DNA from: Larix kaempferi
Taxonomy: Eukaryota > Streptophyta > Pinopsida > Pinales > Pinaceae
DNA: 64,000 bases
Direction: 5' to 3'
Assembly (NCBI GenBank): GCA_027924585.1
Contig: BSBM01000442.1
Location: 2,728,001 to 2,792,000 of the forward strand
This document shows positions 12,701 through 23,698 of the stretch, one piece after another (the first letter of the stretch is position 1; each line of letters opens with the position of its first letter). The notes beneath the pieces are model-generated. The model was not told the DNA's origin. It saw only the letters and a list, made by a program, of their open reading frames with translations, and did no database searches. The position numbers were made by a program, and so were the translations under genes.

Positions 12701-13101
12701 CTCAGGACAGGCAAAAGAGCTATGCAGATTTAAAAAGAGTACATAAGGAATTTCAGATTGGGGATCATGTTTATTTGAGAGTGAAACCAAGGAAGAGTTC
12801 CCTCAAGTTGGGGAGTTGTGCCAAGTTGTCACCCAGATATTGTGGGCCATTTGAAGTCCTTGATAGGATAGGGCCAGTTGCATATAGAATTGCATTGCCT
12901 GCTAGCATAAGAGCTCATAATGTTTTCCATGTATCTTTGCTTAAGAAGTATGTAGATGATCCTAATCATATGATTGATTGGAATGTGATACAGGTGGAAC
13001 CCGAGGGAGAGTTCCAAGTAGAACCTATGCGCATCCTCGACAAGAAAGTCACATTGCTCCGGAACAGAGCCATCGCAGGTAAAGGTCCAATGGGAGCACC
13101 T
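9781..13101 (+). pseudogene. pol: G1 Pol: protease, reverse transcriptase, RNase H, integrase; five in-frame stops
   Basis: Same frame as Gag throughout. Protease (about 9890-10170) has the active site LIDPGSTHSY, with DPG instead of the common DSG/DTG, then LIGMDWL. RT (about 10440-11010) has [10 protein letters not shown] and the catalytic FLDDILVYS near 10919. RNase H (about 11230-11700) starts [15 protein letters not shown] and ends with KGKENKVADALSR. Integrase has a His-Cys zinc domain (about 11929-12054), the first Asp in MDFITGLP, the second in SDRDTKF, and the Glu in TDGQTERVNQ. Stops are TAG 10270, TAA 10531, TAG 11512, TAA 12055 and TAG 12685. The 11512 stop is where relatives usually have Trp. 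The key RT and integrase acidic residues are intact, so decay looks recent. Confidence 0.93.
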
Positions 13102-13216
13102 TAGTCTCGATGAGGCTACATGGGAGCTAGAGGATGCCATGAGGGAGGCATTCCCAGTTTTGTTCAGTTTTGAGAACACCGAGGACGGTGTTGTTCTAAG
13201 GGGGAGGGGAATGTAA
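12985..13216 (+). pseudogene. G1 chromodomain-like C-terminal tail, split by a frameshift
   Basis: After integrase the frame reads GEFQVEPMRILDKK, then shifts near 13078 into the next frame, which reads VKVQW, then DEATWELEDAMREAFP. This is the W...L..EEATWE pattern of the chromodomain that ends chromovirus integrases and guides insertion to methylated-histone chromatin. The main frame stops at TAG 13102 because of the shift; the shifted frame ends at TAA 13214, so the coding end, the polypurine tract and the first bases of the 3' LTR overlap. Confidence 0.75.
13198..13211 (+). other. G1 polypurine tract
   Basis: An uninterrupted purine run, aagggggaggggaa, abuts the 3' LTR at 13212. It is the expected primer for second-strand DNA synthesis. 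Confidence 0.9.
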
Positions 13217-14841
13217 TACCCCAATTTTGACCCTTAGGAAATATTGGCTTCTAATATAAATATTGTATACACACGTTGTATGTTTTCCTAGCGTGGAGCT
13301 CAAGGCCAAGGCCCTGCTAGTTTATGCTCGGATTTTATTTAAATTAGACATGCTTGATATTTTGTTACCCACGTGCTATTAAGCCATGGGATATTGTAAA
13401 TTGATGTAAATATTTAATATTGAAATAAAATACCAAAACTGGCTATGGAGGCAACGAATGAGAAGGGGCCACGTGTATCCACTAGGGAGTGGTGAGGGGG
13501 CTATGGGACTAAACCCTAGGCTGCCATTTGTCATTATGAGAACCCATTGACTTCCCTAGGTGACATTAATGCCTGTTGTAAGGAAGTGGTTGAGATTTCA
13601 GCCCATGGCTTCAATGGAGCATGGGAAGCCCTGAAATTCGTATGGGTAGGTATGGGCTTTTTTTTCTTGTACAAGAAGTCACTCAACCTCATGGGAGGTT
13701 GCTTCATTCTCACCCCCATTCCATTGTGAAAGTACCTAGCATCATTCCCCATCCAAAAAAACGAGTGCCAGCAGTGAGGAAACCAGAAATCGCGACTGTG
13801 AGAAAACCCACGTTTTGGGAAGCCAAAAACGTCAAGATTTGGTATGGGACAGTGAAATCCAATGGGGAATCTGTTGGTATGAACCTTGGGGCGAATTCTG
13901 GAGCATTAGCTATCCCGAAATCAATAGGATAACCCAGTTTTTGCAGCCCAGAAAACCAGTGACGGATTTGAGTTACTTGGTGAGCAGAATGGTGAGAAAT
14001 CAAGTTGGGAATGATTATGCAGAGGTTGGGTGTGCTTGATAAACCCAATGAAGGCTAGGATCTCAAGGTTAGCAGCTGGACCTTTCTATGCCCATCCTGA
14101 AGAGCACTGGAGGGAAGAGTTGGCTGAGGAACTGTGTAATAGAGAAGGGAATCTTCCTTGTGTTGGATGTGGTAGGTAATGTGGGTGCCTGACTGTTGAG
14201 TTCACTTGAGATGCCTGTAGCTTTGTGGTTGAGCTCACTGGCTTAGCTTTACCCTCCTCTATCTTCCTGGTTGCTTGATAAACTCAACGGCGTGTTGGCC
14301 TAGCATAGCAGATGACCGAAACCATGGCTGTGAGTGAACCCAGCTAGTTCCTCCTTAGTGGATACACAACCCAACTCGGGGGTAATCTCTCAGCTAAAAG
14401 AATATAGGCTGGATAGAGATCTATGGTTGGGTGGAATGTTGCCCTCACATAGCCAGTCGTTGGACATCTACTTATCAAGATAAGTGTTCTCTGTATTATA
14501 AATTATTTGCATTTTGTGTTCTGCAGTATGATAAATTGTCCATGTTTAATGAAATGAATTAATTATCTTAGTATGGAATCCATGCATGGCACTGGAATGA
14601 GATTGGGTCTCTTTATGTTGAATCATTCTCTGCTGTGATAGATATGTTATGCAATTATTGTCTGGTTGTGTGCTTGCTAGTATGTTCATTCCGCTGTGTT
14701 TTATTTGAAGTATGAGTATGCACACAAGAAGTTCTAATTATCCATACAGTTCTTATTAATGTAGAGGCTGAATTTGTCAATAAGCTCGTGTGTTGTTAAC
14801 GTTTCCTTCCTAGCACGGGATTGATGGAAGGGGACGTTACA
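13212..14841 (+). repeat. G1 3' LTR
   Basis: 1630 bp, TGTAATACC to GTTACA, about 98% like the 5' LTR. It is one base longer because of an extra T in a T run near 13281-13284. Confidence 0.95.
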
Positions 14842-14846
14842 GAAAT

Positions 14847-15699
14847 GTCCAAAATTGAAAATTTTATCGTATAGCCTGGGCCGTTCTAACTTCCATAAAG
14901 ATATAGCATAAAGACCTACTAGTATAGATCCTAAGAAACTGGCCTAGTATCAAAACTACCTTACAAAACATAGCTAAACCTGGAATCAGAAAAAGACATG
15001 CCCGATGTGAGCTTCTTGCTTGATATCTGCTAGTAACTGAAGTTCTTGGTCCAAATGTTCCATTGTCAAATCTCCTAGAGTTCTTGAATTGCTTTTTTCT
15101 CTTTTGCATATACTGTAGTACTAGACCAAATTGATATCTTTGAGTGAGAAACCACAGAATGAGAACTCCTAGTGAGGCCTAAGACCAATTGGTAAAGCAG
15201 ACCATATTTAGCTTCAAGCTTCTCAATTTGCCTCTTTGGACGAGTCACAATCTTTAGTAAGTTTGCATGTTTAGATTCTTGATTGGAAATTCTTTTCTTC
15301 AAATGGGAGATAGCTACCTGATTGCCATGAGTCGTTCAGTCTGCCTAAGGGTACGACACAAGTCTAATGTCTCACATGAAAAGAATCGAGTAGAGTGAGT
15401 ATGCTTAGCCACACTCAAATTCCTCAAGGCTTTGCTTAAGGATGAGCTTGAAGATACACTGAACTTGACCTAAGATAGGCTTCTACTCCAAAGTGGCAAA
15501 ACCCAAACTTGGTAGTAGATCCCCCAAATGTTAGTACAAAAGAGACCCCAAAGACCTGACAAAGGAGAGCCCAAAGGGATGGATCTGGTTCGTAGAGTCC
15601 ACAATCACTCCTATCTCGACTTGTGTCCATATTGTAATTTGGAGTTTGCATTGCAACTATGGCTACTAACAAATGTTCTAAGGGATATGGGATGAAGAC
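14847..15699. other. Region between G1 and the RNase H remnant, no gene recognised
   Basis: Continuation of the DNA into which G1 inserted. Short minus-strand open frames (for example one spanning 15075-15302, Lys- and Glu-rich) have no motif I recognise. They may be further decayed parts of the retroelement whose RNase H lies at 15700-16124. Confidence 0.4.
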
Positions 15700-16124
15700 A
15701 CGATCGCCCCTTTTATCCTTAATAATCCCACACCTAGACAAGTTGCTTTACTAGTCAGATGGTTTGCTTGGCTATTTTGAGCCCTTAACACATGGAAGGA
15801 GTCTATTGACTCGAACCTCCTTGTTTCCTTTTGAATTCTAAGGATAAGTGTTGCTAGGGTGCAATCGTTCGGGGTTGAAAAGCATCACATATCCCTCAAG
15901 ATGATTGTTGAAACTCCTATAACAAAGAGGTTTTCGATCCTTCATGAGTCTAGAGTTTGAAGGCCTTGATAGAGAGCCACCACCTTAGCGTGATTATTAG
16001 TAGATTTTCCTAGTCCCCACTCAAATCTTGTTTCATATTTTCCTTCGGGATCGAAGACGACCCTGCCCCCTACACTTGCTACTCCTGAAGGACAACTATA
16101 AGTTGGTATAAGTAACATTTCCAA
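15700..16124 (-). pseudogene. RNase H domain remnant of a retroelement
   Basis: Reading the minus strand from 16124, the frame gives GVASVGGRVVFDPEGKYETR, then WGLGKSTNN and VVALYQGLQTLDS, the first half of a type I RNase H domain. After frame changes near 15945 it continues IENLFVIGVSTIILRDM, then SFHVLRAQNSQANHL, matching the second half (the GDS..I and FxHVxRxxNxxAD blocks). Two catalytic positions look mutated: Asp of GDS is Val, and Ala-Asp near the end is Ala-Asn. There is at least one frameshift and one stop. No RT precedes it, because 16130-16880 is AT-rich non-coding DNA, so it is a truncated relic, LINE-like or from another RNase H-bearing element. Confidence 0.65.
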
Positions 16125-16129
16125 AAAAA

Positions 16130-16885
16130 CGAGGGAAAAGTAAAAAAATATAAAAAATTACATATACTTTGTTTATTTATTTTTGATTAACATGAAATAA
16201 ATCCACGTCTATACAATGTCGAATATTAATAATTTCACGTCCACACAGTGTAGAATATTAAAATATGTCCAAAAATCATATATACAATGAGTCGTTACAT
16301 GTTCATGAGTAATTACCTGAGAATGGGAAGCATATTATGTTTAGATTTCTTGCGCTGCCTCAACCCCAAGGAAATCTAAGTCCTTTGGTGTAAAAATAAC
16401 CTCCTTGTCTAGTTAATTTGATGTTGGATCGACGTCCTCCAACTCAATTGCCCCCACGATTAATTCCTTCCATAATAATAATGTTGAAACCTCACTAAAA
16501 GAAAGGAATTAAAAGACTAGAGAAGCAAAACTCAAGTTTATGACACAAGTATGAAATCATATTGGCTGAAAGAAGGATTTACCCACTTGAATTGGAAGCA
16601 ATAAGGAGGACGATCCTATATGGGTAGAGAGTGGGAGAGATGGATAACAATAGATTCCCACACCAAAGAAGCAATGAAACAATTTCAAAGGAGGAATACA
16701 TGAGATATTCAATGCCAAAGATGGTTGGAAGGTTGGGAATAACATAAGAGGACTTCCCTGGAGATAGGAAAACATTGAATCGATACATACAAAAATATTG
16801 TAGGAGAGGGAAATGGAAGAGGAAAGTTGAGAAAAACAACAATATTGTTAGCTTTCAGGTTACTTTGAAAAGGTTTACATAATGG
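16130..16885. other. AT-rich stretch, no gene
   Basis: Contains poly-A/T runs and short minus-strand hydrophobic open frames (16557-16842) without motifs. It ends at the foldback MITE. Confidence 0.45.
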
Positions 16886-17437
16886 CATTAGAGGAAATTT
16901 GAGGTCTAAAATGGGCCTCCTAAGGAAAATAATAAAATAATAGTTAAAATAATGAAATAAAAGTTAAAATAATAAAATAATATTTATTAATTTTGGAGGA
17001 AGAAAGAAAAAAAACTATTTTTTTTGTTCTTATTTTCAACATATCTCCCTCCTTTTTTACTCAAATCTTAAGCGGGAGAACTCGTTGGATGCGGAAAAAA
17101 TCGTGATGATGACATCATCATCACATTTTTCAGGTATTTCTTTCTTTTGGGGCAGCGGGTTCCATCAAAAGTATGCAGTGTGGGTACTCATTGGATGCGG
17201 AATTTAATTCTGCATCCAATGAGTGCTCCCACTCGAGATTTGAGTAAAAACACAGGGAGATATGTTGAAAATACGAACAAAAAATTAGTTTTTTTTATGA
17301 CAAATATCTCAAGTCAACCATTATGGTTGACTCATTTGATTGAAATTCTATTGGTTCTTGAATTCCAACTCATCAAGAAATTATGGTTGGCTTGTTTTAT
17401 TATAAGGCCCATTTTAGACCCCAAATTTCCTCTAATG
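16886..17437. mobile_element. 552-bp foldback MITE, same termini as F
   Basis: Terminal inverted repeats CATTAGAGGAAATTT and AAATTTCCTCTAATG extend inward with GGTCTAAAATGGGCC at one side and its complement at the other. Inner arms also pair: a block at about 17010-17095 (tattttcaacatatctccct, then ttttttactcaaatct) matches the reverse complement of about 17206-17280. The centre is a near-perfect palindrome, 17189-17225. The element encodes nothing. No 2-11 bp target-site duplication is visible (left flank ...acataatgg, right flank ttggggg...). The termini match those of F (31698-38335). Confidence 0.85.
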
Positions 17438-18544
17438 TTGGGGGTCCTGCATGAGATTTGGGATACATGGTGTATGATCAACAACTAGATGGTTTATGAT
17501 GGATTTGCACATGGGAGATGGCTTGTGATGGACTTGCATGTGGGAGATGGTTTACTCAATGGTTTCTTGACATCAATTGGGTGCTTGCTTTATATTCTTC
17601 CCAAGGGAATTGGAGTTCTCTTGATATCTTGGTGATGTCCTTCATAATGGCCACATGGAGGGGGTTGTTTGCTTGGAGAATATCCTACTTAGGAGGAAGA
17701 GCATTTTGCATCCTAGGGGAGGGAATTAGGCCCTAGATAACACATGATAGCTTGGATTCTTGTATGGAAGTTCGAAGTAGGCTTGGGGACACTTGGGTCG
17801 CTACAATGTTCATGCAAGGGGAGTGGACCCAGTGGAGTACATGGCTTATGAGGATTGATGGGGCCTTTGGAGGCTTGTAGGAGCATTTGACACATCTCGT
17901 GGAGCACCCCTTGCATTTGGAGCCTTGGTTGTGGATGACATCACCTTGTAGCTTGACATGTGTACGCTTGGAGGGTGGCACTCCACATATATGAACGTAC
18001 ATGTGTTATTGTAAGTTGCTTGTAAGGGCATTGGGCCACATATGTATTATTGGTCTTCCTTACCTCTCATATATATAGCGGAAAGAGAAAGGGTTTTCAT
18101 AACATAGCATCATAACTCATTTATACTAATGGCACTTGTGTTTGATATGTGATCAAGTGGAGCACACTAGTTTTCTCTCTCTCTCTCTCTCTTGAATCTT
18201 CATATGTACTTGGTTGTCTCTTTCTCTCTCTTAGAGTCGCTAGGGTTTTTTGATCTTGTTGGAGCATCTTGAAGTCAAGTGTTAGAGTTTCATCCCTGGG
18301 AGATTTGGAGATTAAGGTTTTGTGATGAAACCATAGGGTGTAGTTGGAGAGGTGAAAAAGAAGAGGAGACATCTTGCCTTGGAGGACTTGCTTGAGGGAT
18401 TCATGCTTGTTGGATCTCCTTGGTTGTGCTAGCATTTTTTTGGTTTTTCCTAGCTAAGGTTTTGGAGTGCTAGTGGAATATAGCTGGAGTTGGAAGGGAA
18501 TCAAGAAGGAAAGAATCAAGAGGGAGTTGACTATTTTACTACTA
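17438..18544 (+). other. LTR-like non-coding stretch of unknown family
   Basis: Begins (tg)ttgggggtcc, the kind of start many plant LTRs have. It contains a TATA-like catatatatagcgg near 18064-18078 followed by a (CT)n run and then a Ser/Glu-poor open frame (18490-18771, 93 codons) with no motif. No matching second LTR is present in the window, so element status is a guess. Confidence 0.35.
18174..18193 (+). repeat. (CT)n microsatellite
   Basis: About ten CT dinucleotides in a row downstream of a TATA-like motif, which would be compatible with a transcribed leader. Confidence 0.8.
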
Positions 18545-19044
18545 CTATTCTTGATTCCTACTTGTTATTGGATACTTGGCATCATCACCAAGGTCAACCT
18601 AGACTCTTGAGTTTTGCTCTTTTAGACTTGAAAAATAATTGCCTAATTGATGCCATATGTCGAGATGCCCCACTGTCCACATACTGTGCATCCCTCGGAA
18701 TTGTGTTGGAAGAAAACCAAGATATTATCAAGAAATCCTTCTCGAAATTGAAGGAAAACTCGTTCATTTAATTTTTAGTAGGGGATGCTACTTGATTTTG
18801 TTGTTGCTTCCCTTTACCCTTCTTCTTGTTTGGACACTATGATGCATAATGTCTGTGCTTATGGCATATGAAACACTTGATTTTACTCAAGCCCTTATTC
18901 TTTGACTATGAGGTTGACTCTTCACTCTTTCCCTTACCCTTGCTAGGTCCTTTATCTCTGCCCTTCTTTACTTGACCAAATAAGGCATGGTCACTGTCAT
19001 GTCCTTGTTGGCCTTTGATTCCATCTGAGTCTCCTCTTAGACAC
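18545..19044 (-). pseudogene. C1 Gag zinc knuckle and protease fragment
   Basis: On the minus strand: Lys-rich KGRDKGPSKGKGKSEES, then a retroviral zinc knuckle CFICHKHRHYAS.C (CX2CX4HX4C; the residue before the last Cys is a stop), then KKKGKGKQQQ. A shifted frame then gives the Copia aspartic protease motif YVDSGASRHM and, after another shift, LGDDAKYPIT. These are conserved blocks of Copia polyproteins in the correct order. Several stops and frameshifts make it a pseudogene, and M interrupts its upstream part at 19045. Confidence 0.8.
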
Positions 19045-21112
19045 TGTTACTGTTCAAACTAGCAGTCTTAAATTAGTAGCACTATGTGGTCTGTATGCTA
19101 GTGAATGGTAAGCGTGTGGGGAGAGGTCGAGGCCCAAATGTCACCTCTGCCCAGCCTCTCAACTACTTTGGGTAACTCCCAAATCGAGGGGAGAGCCCTT
19201 TATGATTCCTGCAAACACCAAAACATGCAAATACCTTCCTACAACCTTGTAACTAGATCAGTGCCTTGTATGGAGTCAAACAATGTATAAAGAAGACACT
19301 TAGATCTAATTAAGGAGTTATTTCAATAGTTGTTAATTAACATCATCAATCACTTTCCTCTTTGATAGATTTCACAAATCCCAATGCAACTTCACACTTA
19401 TCAAGGTAGGGTTTCACACTTCTTAGGGCACTACCTCAGAAAAGTGCACTCTAAAGGGGAAAAGATGAAGTGAACTAGGGCGCACTTGATCCATTCAGAA
19501 TTGCCAAAAACCCTAATTCAAACAAATTCACGTTTTCCAATGCATCAAGGCAAATGGGGATGCCCTCATAAATATGTGTATAAATCCACTAGGGCGAATT
19601 TGGTGGGTGGACCAAAATTGCGAACTCACGACTATTTTTGGAGTTATGAATTTATTTAGATTTCTAGGGTTTTTCCAACAATATTATATTTTTAGGGTTT
19701 TTTCAATATCCAATGAGGATTCCCTCAAAGATTGGTGGATAAATCCACTAGGGTGAATTTAGTGGGTGGACTAGAATTTCCAAATTCCAATTTTTTTTGT
19801 ATTTTTGGAATTTTTTGATTTTAGAGGTTTTAGAAATTTCAGATTTTTAGGGTATTTATGCATAAAATTGCAGCAAAATAAAATACAACTAAACTAGTAA
19901 AAAGAGTAATTTAATGACAAGAAAAGGGGATATGATTTTCGTCTCAATCCCTAGGGCATTGAGAGATCATGGGTCAACGTCCCTCTCTTGAAATATTCTT
20001 TAACACTTACAAGCTAGGGCTTCACCTAGCAATCTCTAGGGTTCGGTAGGAGAGCCTAACTAGGGAAAACGAAGAAGTCCAAGGCCCCAAATAACAATAG
20101 AGAACTCCTATAGAGGATGTTCTCCTCATACAAAGTTGACAAAAGCCTTAACAAATCAGCAAAATGCACCATAAAAACAAAATTCAACTAAGCTTGGAGC
20201 ATAACTTACCAGAGTGAACAAGGAGAAAGACATTCGGTCACACTTGTGCATGAGTTCATCCGATTAGTCTAGCATCAACCATTTGCATTTGTAAAAAGAA
20301 GCCCTAAAACATGATTCATCCACCTTCAAGCCAAAGAATTCATCCCAAGAGAAGTGCACACCACATTAATGACTCATAGAGTAGGAGAAAGAGGGTAAAA
20401 GATAAATTTGAACTCTTCTCTTATGATTTTATAATAAGGTGAGGTGATCTATTTATATGATTTCATCCTCGACCTTTTTAATTTTTGGGCCTACAAGTCA
20501 ACATTAAATTATAATATTTTTAGGATAAATCCCCCACAAGTTAGGGAATGAGCCCTAAAATAGATATAAAATAGCAAATAAGACTAAAACAAGGCTTCAT
20601 TTGTCATGCCCCAACTAACCCCAAAGTGTTGTTTATCCCTCAATGCCCCCCTTTCCAAACTTGTAGGCTCAACTATGGAAGGATGACGTCATATGCTAAA
20701 GAGCTAGAGGGGGGGCTTCTCTGTGATGGAATAAGGTCAAAGTGGATGAATGAGGTGTGCTAAATAGGGTACAACAACCCTTTACAAGACACAATCACCT
20801 CTGCATAACAAAACTAAGTTGGTTATGTGCACCAGTGGGTCACCCATAGAAGCCCCGGACATCAACCCATGGACTTAAAGCCTTGCATGGTGGGGACATC
20901 CACACACCGAAGGGGCAGTCAGTTGTGTCACAAAGCCAAGTACTTCTAAGAGTGAAACCAAGGGAGCCTTCCATGACCAATCTAGGGGGACAACAACCCC
21001 TAATCCAAATATCCATACAATATAACCCACTTTGGCCTTTACAATACAAATTTTAGACCCCTTGCTCTAGGTTTGGCCCTACTAGAATGTTGAGTAGCTC
21101 TGAGGCGTAATA
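19045..21112 (-). repeat. M 3' LTR (full length)
   Basis: 2068 bp. On the minus strand it runs from TATTACGCCTCAGAG (mutated TGTTAC) to CAGTAACA. Its upper part matches 24551-25280, and the whole is related to the LTRs of P. A TATA box (tataaatag on the minus strand) lies near 20448-20456. Confidence 0.85.
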
Positions 21113-21378
21113 ATTGGCTCCAATTACGGGACATGCACTCTTCCCGGGAGTGTATGAGAATCCCCTAAGATCTTTTGGGTACTTGTAGACCTGCACACAC
21201 ATCTAATATCAAAGGCATCAAATGCATCGGAGGCAGACACTTTCGTCTTGCCTTGTTCAAAATGAAATGCAAATAACTCACAATGAAATAACAACAAGTG
21301 CAATGCATGGGTAATAGTAAATGTTGAACTCAAATGAAACTATACCTACTTACCCTAATTATAATAATAGAAAAAGGG

Positions 21379-21975
21379 TCAAGTGAAATCATACCACCAA
21401 TGTAGCCACTTGAGTATATGATTCATGCCAATTCTTCTTCCTTTATCTTTGGAGATAATCCAAGATAGAATCACATTAATGATAAGTTGTGTACATACCG
21501 ATATCTTTGTCGAAGGGAAGATGGAATGATGAATGAATCCAAGAACTTGGAAGCCTTGGAATTCTCGCCACAGAGAATGATTACTTTCGCAAGCATTATC
21601 TATCCATGCCTGCACCGAGCTCAAGTATATATTGTCCCCATCATATGTTTGCTCTGTGAAAATTTTTCGCATAGAATTGTCTGTTTGATTTTGAATTTGG
21701 GAGACCACTTGCAAAGATGAGCCTCGAATTTTTTTTGGAGAATCTTTGAAGGCTAACTGTAATCTGTCCCTGTACCTGTTCAAACATTCTTTTGGACATG
21801 CAAACATGTTCTTCATCTTTGTAATAATCATGTTAGTATCACCAATAATCTTTAAAGATTTGAAATTTCCAACCACAAAATTTGTACCTTCAAATTTTAA
21901 GCAAAAAGATAAATAACAAATATCATGGTAAGGAGAAGTAAATACTACCTTCCCACATACTTGTCTCAGTTCCAT
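21379..21975 (-). pseudogene. M RNase H-like segment plus conserved C-terminal module
   Basis: 198-codon open frame; its true start is the overlap with the upstream frame, not an ATG. Residues 9-30 (KVVFTSPYHDICYLSFCLKF) and 40-55 (SLKIIGDTNMIITKMK) fit the additional RNase H of Tat elements, joined to the HFNGTETSMWEG end of the previous frame. The segment that should hold the TNNxAEYEAL block is damaged or deleted (TNFVVGNF). Residues about 112-198 form a separate module containing VQAWIDNAC, CTQLIINVILSW, SKDKGR, GMNHILKWLHWWYDFT and a stop. The same module ends the coding region of R at 45672-45938. I recognise no function for it. A frameshift at about 21923-21975 separates this frame from the rest. 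Confidence 0.6.
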
Positions 21976-23011
21976 TGAAATGCATCATTGAAAACTTACT
22001 AGTACTGGATAGAAAGGGTTGCTCATCTTTTGTAATACTTCTTGAGAGATATCGATGGGAATAATAATCATGGCCCATCCTTGGAGAAGGCGAACCCATC
22101 ATCTCAATACTTGCAAAGGAACTCTTTGTATGACACCCTACACCATCCTTGGTGCTGGGAAGGCACGACTGAACCGAGCTCAAAGAAATCTCATCAAAGA
22201 TGTGGCTTCCAAAAATCTCCAATCCTTTATCATAATGGAACAACTGCATATGGTGATCGTCTGTAATAGCAATAGGATCCATGTCCTGAGGTGCTTCGTC
22301 ATCAACTGTAGTCTCAAAAGGATTGATCCAATCTTCATCATTGATGCAATAAGGAGAAGGAACAATCATATCTTCGTCAACCTGGCTTTCATTGATCATG
22401 TCTTCGATATCCTTCCTCGAGGTGATTAAAACTTCTTCATACTGCTTCAAATCTGTATCAGAATCTGGCTCAGATTGATCCAAACTAACTTCCTTTTCTT
22501 CTATGAATTGCAGGAAAGGATCATAAATTTCTTCTTCAAAGTATGTGCAACTGGAGGGCTCAAAAACAATACTACTTGGTCTTGAAGAGTCATATATTGG
22601 TGGATCCATGAACTTCCAATAATCATCATCTTCCAGGATCTTGTTATTTTCCTCCTAGAGGCTTGAGATATCATAACAGACTGTGATATGAGGGTAAGAA
22701 GAACTCACCATGTCTTTGTGTTCTTCATTTTCTTCAACCAACGCTTCTGGGTCTTCATTTTTCTGAACGTCACCATCCTTGTTTGTAGGAGTACCTTCTT
22801 CTTTGGGCATTGGGCTTAGAATGTTATTGACAAGATCTTGATTGATGGCTTCTTCTAGCAAGCTTTCTGAGACTCGATCTTCATCATGGATTTCTTTGAC
22901 AAGGTTTGCTTCATGCCCTTCAAGGATCGGGACGATCTGATCATCTTTGCTATGTTCTTCTTCAATGTTTTCTTTCTCGAATAAGCTCTTTGCCTCTTCA
23001 ACATAGGGCAT
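21923..23011 (-). pseudogene. M acidic linker region of the polyprotein
   Basis: Continues in the same frame as the Gag-like part after TAG 23036-23038 and is itself broken by TAG 22655-22657. It is strongly acidic (runs such as EENEEHKD and EEEIYDP) and contains WKFMDPPIYDSS, a motif shared with R (WKYLRDPIYDTS near 45088). It ends in HFNGTETSMWEG, the start of an RNase H-like domain. No known enzyme is recognised in the acidic stretch; it may be disordered. Confidence 0.6.
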
Positions 23012-23035
23012 CCACTTCTTGCGTTTTTTTGGGCA

Positions 23036-23698
23036 CTAACAACTGCAAAATACCTCTATCACTTTTGCGAAAGAGGATATTGTACCTTTTCTTAGGTCTT
23101 CATCTAGATGCCACATAAATGCCTTCATGTAGGCATCCTCATCTTTTTGAACAATAGAATATGGAACACTATACATAAAATATTTGACAAAGTATAATGG
23201 ATCATCATTTTCAGCAGAGAATTCCACAACGAACCCTTTTGGTAACTCATTTAAACCATTCAACAAGACAAGAAGAGCAAAAAATTCGTTGGGGGTTATT
23301 CCGACAGGCTCCTTAGTGGGAAGAGAAATCATGGCCTCAATAGTTTCTTCATCAAGATTAGGATCCCACTCTTTCCCAAATGCTTTTACCAATTGCAAGA
23401 GTGAAGAGATCCCCTGAGGAGCAAACCCATGATACCAATCACCCATATCCTTGTTATTCCACAACTCAAGAGAAATTACAAACCCCTTCATTCTGAGATC
23501 CTCATCCATACTATCCCATGTTACAAGATATTCTCTGAAATTCACAATATGCTCTACAGTTGTATCTTCATATCGATGGAATATTGGGATGGACTTGATC
23601 CACCCATGTTTATTTGATTGATTTGGATATCCTGAAATATTTGAGAAATCTAATGGAGCATATGGATTATGCATATGTATTTCATCAATGGAAGCCAT
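23036..23698 (-). CDS. gag: M Gag-like protein (Tat-type Gag domain)
   Basis: Open frame of 220 codons from ATG 23698. The order of blocks matches the Gag of P: PLDFSNISGYPNQ (P has FDFTNVQGYPHD), IPIFHRYEDTTVEH, DEDLRMKGFVISL, DWYHGFAPQGISSLLQL, FGKEW. This is the capsid-type region of Gypsy Gag. There is no zinc knuckle. The frame stops at TAG 23036-23038 and continues open beyond into the acidic linker, so the original product was longer, roughly 590 codons to 21923. Gag would let the element RNA be packaged with enzymes supplied by another element. Confidence 0.7.
   Translation of the reverse strand: MASIDEIHMHNPYAPLDFSNISGYPNQSNKHGWIKSIPIFHRYEDTTVEHIVNFREYLVTWDSMDEDLRMKGFVISLELWNNKDMGDWYHGFAPQGISSLLQLVKAFGKEWDPNLDEETIEAMISLPTKEPVGITPNEFFALLVLLNGLNELPKGFVVEFSAENDDPLYFVKYFMYSVPYSIVQKDEDAYMKAFMWHLDEDLRKGTISSFAKVIEVFCSC

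Larger units (their letters stand above)
5069..14841 (+). mobile_element. G1: near-complete Ty3/Gypsy chromovirus-type LTR retrotransposon
   Basis: The 9.77-kb element is bounded by 5-bp target-site duplications gaaat (5064-5068 and 14842-14846). It has LTRs of 1629 and 1630 bp, an initiator-Met tRNA primer site, a 1.8-kb leader, one long gag-pol frame with order Gag, protease, RT, RNase H, integrase, chromodomain-like tail, and a polypurine tract. By eye the LTRs differ by about 36 substitutions and one 1-bp indel (about 2.2%), mostly transitions. Gag-pol carries six in-frame stops and one late frameshift, so this copy cannot make the full polyprotein. The chromodomain-like tail and primer site fit the chromovirus branch (Tekay/Del-like is my guess). 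It is inserted in the presumed intron of the carboxypeptidase-like gene, in the same orientation as that gene. Confidence 0.95.

Noticed and set aside
9088-13104. Six separate genes in G1
   Set aside because: All lie in one frame and form consecutive parts of a single gag-pol, separated only by point-mutation stops.
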